Positions 15,142 to 18,710 of a stretch of 18,710 nucleotides of DNA are shown here, in pieces. The notes beneath the pieces are model-generated. The model did no database searches. It worked only from the letters and a program-made list of their open reading frames with translations, and had not been told where the DNA came from. A program made the position numbers and the translations under genes. The stretch comes from an uncultured archaeon (GTDB lineage: Archaea; Thermoproteota; Nitrososphaeria; Conexivisphaerales; CALBHZ01). Every line of letters starts with the position of its first letter. The stretch's first letter is position 1. The stretch covers positions 1 to 18,710 of the forward strand of contig CALBHZ010000237.1 in assembly GCA_937892815.1 (NCBI GenBank), given 5' to 3'.

Positions 15142-15173
15142 AGAAATCACCTCTCAAGCATAGAAAGGGGAGT

Positions 15174-15184
15174 TTTATAAATTT
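15174..15184 (-). promoter_or_regulatory. TATA box of the FMN reductase gene
   Basis: AAATTTATAAA on the minus strand lies 33-43 bases before the ATG. A start about 25 bases downstream would give a short leader that just includes the GGTGAT ribosome binding site. Confidence 0.5.
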
Positions 15185-15550
15185 ACAAAATTTTAAAAAT
15201 CTTTTATGGAAGGTCCCATATCGAGCCCTCCAGCGCGTATTAAATTCGGTATAACTTGGCTCTATGTCGCCGTTATCCGCCTGGCCGGGTTGGAAGACGC
15301 TTTCACTAAAGTCTCTTAACGCTATATCTTCACGAAAATGAGAGTAGGGATGCTACGATCTAACTACGAGAAAATCCGAACAGAAAGGGATTAGTTATAA
15401 CTAATCACCTGAAGGCCGGTCGCTAATGGAAAAGTTCGTTCTGAACAGCCGGAGGAAGTGCGGAATTCGCTAGTCGGAAAAATTAAAACTTCTAAAGCGC
15501 ATAAAGAGGAATAGAGTACCTCGGAAAAGTTGAGAAGGAGGTAGATATAG
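15185..15550. other. 366-base stretch without a gene
   Basis: No supported open frame was found. It holds a perfect 18-base palindrome (15389-15406) and the ribosome binding site of the following small frame. No tRNA T-loop signature was found. Confidence 0.5.
15389..15406. promoter_or_regulatory. perfect 18-base palindrome, possible operator
   Basis: GATTAGTTATAACTAATC equals its own reverse complement. It lies about 160 bases upstream of the small frame that precedes the radical SAM genes. A dimeric regulator could bind it; this is inferred from symmetry only. Confidence 0.4.
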
Positions 15551-15781
15551 ATGAGAAGGAGGGATCTAAGTGAGGCGGTGATAGTAAACCGCCTCCGTAA
15601 AGTAACGGATAACGAATTTGCGGATAGGAATGCTGAAAAATTGCACCTATTATACCCATCCATTCAAGCATGCTTAGGAAGATGTAGAGCATGGGCATCC
15701 TACGGAGGCGCCCTAGCCTCCGATACAGGTGGTATGCGCCATGGAAAAGAGTGCTCTTTAAACGAGGTGGGTTTGAGATGA
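15551..15781 (+). CDS. 76-residue hypothetical protein coupled to a radical SAM gene
   Basis: I do not recognise this frame. Support for translation comes from GGAGGT at 15537-15542, 8 bases before the ATG, and an ATGA overlap between its stop and the ATG of the radical SAM gene at 15778. The product is basic at the start (MRRRDLSEAV), has no membrane segment, and carries C-x3-C (CLGRC, near residue 41) plus one later Cys in a Gly/Ser-rich tail. Two GC-rich hairpins (15572-15595 and 15703-15722) lie inside it, so the stretch may instead act as a structured leader. It could be a small partner or substrate peptide of the radical SAM enzyme, or a non-coding leader with a chance frame. Confidence 0.4.
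   Translation: MRRRDLSEAVIVNRLRKVTDNEFADRNAEKLHLLYPSIQACLGRCRAWASYGGALASDTGGMRHGKECSLNEVGLR
15572..15595 (+). repeat. GC-rich 8-base hairpin
   Basis: GAGGCGGT at 15572-15579 pairs exactly with ACCGCCTC at 15588-15595 across an 8-base loop. It starts about 20 bases after the ATG of the small frame. It could modulate translation or be the start of a structured RNA. Confidence 0.45.
15703..15722 (+). repeat. GC-rich 7-base hairpin upstream of the radical SAM gene
   Basis: CGGAGGC at 15703-15709 pairs with GCCTCCG at 15716-15722 around GCCCTA. It shares the GGAGGC/GCCTCC stem sequence with the hairpin 110 bases earlier, so alternative pairing between the two is possible. It ends 41 bases before the radical SAM ribosome binding site. 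Confidence 0.4.
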
Positions 15782-17160
15782 GGATACTGCTCCTCTCCCC
15801 TCCAACTATAAGCGCGATTAAAACCGTTATTGGAACGACAGGTCCTCCCTTGGGACTAGCATATCTGGCTTCCATGGTGAGGGATGAGCATGATGTCCGC
15901 ATCGTCGATTCTCTGGCTGAAGATTACGACTATGAAGACGTAGAAAGAGTGATAAGAAAGTTCAACCCCGATATTGTGGGTATATCTTCGACGACTTCGA
16001 TGATGCCCGACGCGTACGTAGTTGCGGAGATGGCAAAGAGATATAACGAGAATGTGAAGGTGGTGATGGGCGGTCCTCACGTAACCTTTGTGCCGGACAG
16101 AACTTTCAAAGAATGCCCCTATATCGACTTCATAGTGAGGGGAGAGGGAGAGGTAACGTTCAAAGAGCTTGTTAATGCTTTGGAGAGAAATGAGGACCCT
16201 TCAAACATCTTAGGGCTCAGCATAAATAGAGGTGGGAAAGTAAAGAACAACCCTCCACGCCCTCTTATAAAGGATATCGATGCGATTCCCATGCCATCCT
16301 ACGATTTGCTCCCTATGGAGAAGTATCAGGCCGGTGGGGTGAGGTTTGGAACCGTAATCACGAGCAGAGGATGCCCATTCAACTGCATATTCTGTTCCTC
16401 CTCTCTCCAGTTTGGAAAGAGATGGAGGGGGCACAGCGATTCGAGGGTGATCGAAGAATTGAAACTTCTTCACGAAAAGTATAGGATTAGAGAGATAGAG
16501 TTCTTAGATGACGAGTTTACCTTGAACAGGCCACGAGCGGTAAGAATTGCCAAGAGGATAAGGGAGGAAGGGCTCGATATTTCTTGGTCTGCATCTTCCA
16601 GAGTTGATACATTTACAGATGAGATCGCCCAGGCGATGGAAAAAGGCGGGTGTCATACCGTGTACTTTGGAATTGAATCTGGCTCTCAAAAAACCTTGAA
16701 TTTCATAGGCAAGAAAATAACTCTAGAGCAATCGATTGTCGCAGTTAAGAAAGCGAAAAGCCACAAACTTAATGCCTTAGGAGCGTTCATTATAGGGTTT
16801 CCAGATGAAACAAAAGAGGATGTGGAGAAGACGATAAAATTTTCAAAAAAGGTAGGCGTGGATTACGCTCAGTTCACCATAGCCACCCCTTACCCTGGGA
16901 CGAGGTTATGGGAATACGCATTGACAAAGAAGCTCATATTGACCTTCAACTGGAGAAAGTACACAACTCTAGATCCCGTAATGAAATTGAAAAATTTCAC
17001 CAGTCAGCAGATAGTGAAAATGCTTCAGAAAGCATATCTATCGTTTTACGTACGTCCATCGTATCTAATTAAAGATCTGATTTTGAGAAAGGGCTTTATA
17101 TTCAAAAGGGCTATTCTAGGAGCTGTAAAGATGCTCAGATTTATAGTGAAGGGCGGTTGA
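15778..17160 (+). CDS. B12-binding radical SAM enzyme (BchE-like class B)
   Basis: This 460-residue enzyme has an N-terminal cobalamin-binding Rossmann domain (about 1-135): MRILLLSPP, LGLAYLASMVRDEHDVRIVD, the strand DIVGISSTT, and VVMGGPHVTFVP. A radical SAM barrel follows with C199-x3-C203-x2-C206 in SRGCPFNCIFC, which binds the 4Fe-4S cluster, plus the later EFLDDEF, YFGIESGSQKTLNFIGKK and GAFIIGFPDE blocks. Such enzymes methylate unactivated carbons or rearrange rings; the substrate here is unknown. The start is ATG at 15778 with GAGGTGG 7 bases upstream; an in-frame ATG at 15691 gives only a basic extension without a ribosome binding site. A second enzyme of the class follows two bases after the stop. 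Confidence 0.9.
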   Translation: MRILLLSPPTISAIKTVIGTTGPPLGLAYLASMVRDEHDVRIVDSLAEDYDYEDVERVIRKFNPDIVGISSTTSMMPDAYVVAEMAKRYNENVKVVMGGPHVTFVPDRTFKECPYIDFIVRGEGEVTFKELVNALERNEDPSNILGLSINRGGKVKNNPPRPLIKDIDAIPMPSYDLLPMEKYQAGGVRFGTVITSRGCPFNCIFCSSSLQFGKRWRGHSDSRVIEELKLLHEKYRIREIEFLDDEFTLNRPRAVRIAKRIREEGLDISWSASSRVDTFTDEIAQAMEKGGCHTVYFGIESGSQKTLNFIGKKITLEQSIVAVKKAKSHKLNALGAFIIGFPDETKEDVEKTIKFSKKVGVDYAQFTIATPYPGTRLWEYALTKKLILTFNWRKYTTLDPVMKLKNFTSQQIVKMLQKAYLSFYVRPSYLIKDLILRKGFIFKRAILGAVKMLRFIVKGG

Positions 17161-17162
17161 AA

Positions 17163-18642
17163 ATGCCAAAGATAGTTTTAACGGCAGATAGGGCTCTATT
17201 CACAGATTACCACGGCTATGATTTCTTTGGATTTGGCTTGTGCTTACCATATAGACTCGTACCCAAGTTCGTGGAATACCGCGTACTCGCACCTAAGACG
17301 CCAGTAGACGGTTTAAGGGCAAAGTACGCTCCTTACGCTCTAAGTAAAGTAGAGGCGTCCTTACTCGCTTCTGGGCTTAGCAGAGAAGACGTGGTTGTTG
17401 TCCCTCCACATGTGATAAGGAAGGCCATTGATAGAGATACGGAGATAGTTGGAGTACACGTAGTTGACCCGAAAGGTTTAGCCCCGGTTTCGTGGACGTT
17501 AAAAGCGTTAAGTGGGGGCGGTAAGACCTGCACGGAACTCGAATTTGAGAAGCTTATATACGAGATAAAGTCTTTGAAGGAGAAATATAAATTCAAGGTT
17601 ATAGTAGGCGGTCCAGGTAACTGGCAGTTGAGAGGATACGAAGACGAGTACGGAATAGATGTATTATACGATGGCGAATCTGAGATAACATATCCTGCTA
17701 TTGTTAAGAAAATCCTTAATGGTGAGGAAGTGCCGAGTTACGTGCAAGGGGAATCCGCGCCTGTAGATAAGATTCCACCCATAACAACGCCGAGTAGAAA
17801 CGGGCTAGTTCAAGTTACGAGAGGATGTCCAAGGAGATGTCACTTCTGCAACCCAACGATGTGGAAGTTTAGATCGATCCCCCTAGATAATATTATGAAG
17901 GAAGTAGAATTAAACCTAAAGAACGGCATAAAGAACATAAGCTTCATTGCGGAGGACGTGCTTCTTTACGGTGCTAACGGTCTCCAACCAAACTCCGATG
18001 CGGTTAAAAAGCTGTTTAAATCAGCGGTAGATTTAGCAGAGAAGTACGGGGCTTCGAGGAGTATAGGGTTTTCGCACGTATCCTCTTCTTCGGCACTAGC
18101 CGCGAAGGACGTAGTTAAGTACATCTCGGAAATCGAAGAGTTAAGCGATGATAATCCGGCGTTCCCTCAAATAGGTCTAGAATCTGCCAGCCCGAGACTC
18201 GTGAGGAAGTACTTCAGAGGAAAGGTATATCCTTGGAAGCCTGAAGACTGGCCGAACATCTTAATCGAATCTTCAAAACTGTTTAACGATGTGTATTGGT
18301 ATCCATGCTACACGTACATCATAGGGTTTCCCGATGCGACACCGGATGACTATGTAGCAACTACGGAGTTAATAGATAATTTGAAGAGCGAGGGTTTTAT
18401 TGGATGGACTTTCCCCTTACTATTGATACCGATGGGAGGCTCGATAATAGAGAGGTCGAGGAAAACGGGCTTCACATACTTATCAAAACTACCAAAGGAA
18501 GCTATTGATTGCATGGTAGCTGGCTGGAAACTAAGCGCTCGTAATTCCAGAAGATTGGTCGGTAAACTAATGAAAGGCATGAATCCATTAACATCGAGGA
18601 TAATGCTTAGTCTAGCATTTAAGGCGATAGATGCTATAGAGG
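17163..18642 (+). CDS. second B12-binding radical SAM enzyme, 3' end lost to adapter
   Basis: The frame starts with ATG at 17163, two bases after the previous stop, and has 493 genuine codons before the adapter at 18643. The N-terminal part (MPKIVLTADRALFTDYHGYD) and VVVVPPHVIRKAIDRDTEIV, then GVHVVDPKGLAPVS, and VIVGGPGNW form a B12-binding domain of a type common in archaeal radical SAM proteins. The cluster motif is C222-x3-C226-x2-C229 in TRGCPRRCHFC. Later blocks are FIAEDVLLYG, FPQIGLESASPRLV and YTYIIGFPD. The substrate is unknown; pairing with the preceding enzyme suggests successive steps on one molecule. The true C-terminus is missing: beyond residue 493 the frame reads adapter. Confidence 0.88.
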
Positions 18643-18710
18643 CTGTCTCTTATACACATCTCCGAGCCCACGAGACCTCTCTACATCTCGTATGCCGTCT
18701 TCTGCTTGAA
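18643..18710 (+). other. Illumina Nextera adapter (sequencing artefact)
   Basis: CTGTCTCTTATACACATCT at 18643-18661 is the Tn5 mosaic-end transposase sequence used in Nextera libraries. It is followed by CCGAGCCCACGAGAC (18662-18676), an 8-base index CTCTCTAC (18677-18684; I recall it as N707), and the P7 flow-cell sequence beginning ATCTCGTATGCC (18685-18708), then AA. None of it is genomic. Confidence 0.99.

Noticed and set aside
15142..15150. GTG start for the FMN reductase at 15150
   Set aside because: It lies inside the GGTGAT ribosome binding site that serves the ATG at 15141.
15691..15777. Longer N-terminus for the first radical SAM enzyme (start at 15691)
   Set aside because: The 29 extra residues are basic and unlike the family, there is no ribosome binding site before 15691, and GAGGTGG sits correctly before the ATG at 15778.
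15391..15902. Minus-strand frames of 90 and 136 codons across the radical SAM leader
   Set aside because: No family features or ribosome binding sites; they mirror the plus-strand small frame and the start of the radical SAM gene.
18643..18710. C-terminal extension of the last radical SAM protein (SYTHLRAHET and following residues)
   Set aside because: It is the translation of Nextera adapter, not genomic coding sequence.

Overview
The window reads as thermophilic archaeal chromosome, most likely from a TACK-type (Thermoproteota-like) lineage, recovered by Illumina sequencing. The support is A/T-rich TATA-like elements 24-35 bases upstream of many start codons (several genes look leaderless), GGTG-type ribosome binding sites in front of operon-internal genes, frequent GTG and TTG starts, AGG/AGA-rich arginine codons, and archaea-typical families (Lhr helicase, DUF763, UPF0145, M29 aminopeptidase, MNT/HEPN pair, archaeal glutamine synthetase). 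The lineage cannot be fixed from sequence reading alone. No rRNA, tRNA or CRISPR array was seen.

Layout. Positions 1-420 (minus) hold a MNT nucleotidyltransferase and the start of its HEPN partner, cut by the window edge. A 446-base gap follows, then UPF0145 (plus) converging on a membrane-anchored winged-helix protein (minus). At 1968-2717 is a stand-alone archaeo-eukaryotic primase (AEP) of the plasmid/virus RepB-primase type, followed by an intergenic stretch with two perfect inverted repeats. Glutamine synthetase (minus) and a 939-residue Lhr helicase (plus) diverge from 4518-4680.

The centre of interest is 7502-10566 (minus). It is a three-gene operon with overlapping ends: a 612-residue SMC-type ATPase, a 242-residue helical protein with kleisin-like ends, and a 177-residue tandem winged-helix (kite-like) protein. 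The ATPase heads carry motifs that I recognise as closer to eukaryotic Smc5/Smc6 than to canonical archaeal SMC, and the two partners resemble Nse4 and Nse3/MAGE in layout. I propose a compact archaeal Smc5/6-like complex. The coiled coil is very short and no hinge domain is visible. The operon is tail-to-tail with the Lhr helicase, one base between stop codons.

Upstream of it on the same strand lie a DUF151 nuclease-like gene, an M29 aminopeptidase, a MscS channel and a DUF763 protein. A 55-residue C2H2 zinc-finger gene with a GTG start (14295-14462, plus) converges on a flavodoxin-fold FMN reductase with a Cys cluster. The right end (plus) has a 76-codon reading frame with a strong ribosome binding site, coupled by ATGA to a B12-binding radical SAM gene, followed two bases later by a second B12-binding radical SAM gene.

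The last 68 bases (18643-18710) are not genomic: they are an Illumina Nextera transposase-end/i7 adapter including an 8-base index. The final gene is therefore truncated by an assembly artefact, and its apparent C-terminus (SYTHLRAHET...) is adapter translation.
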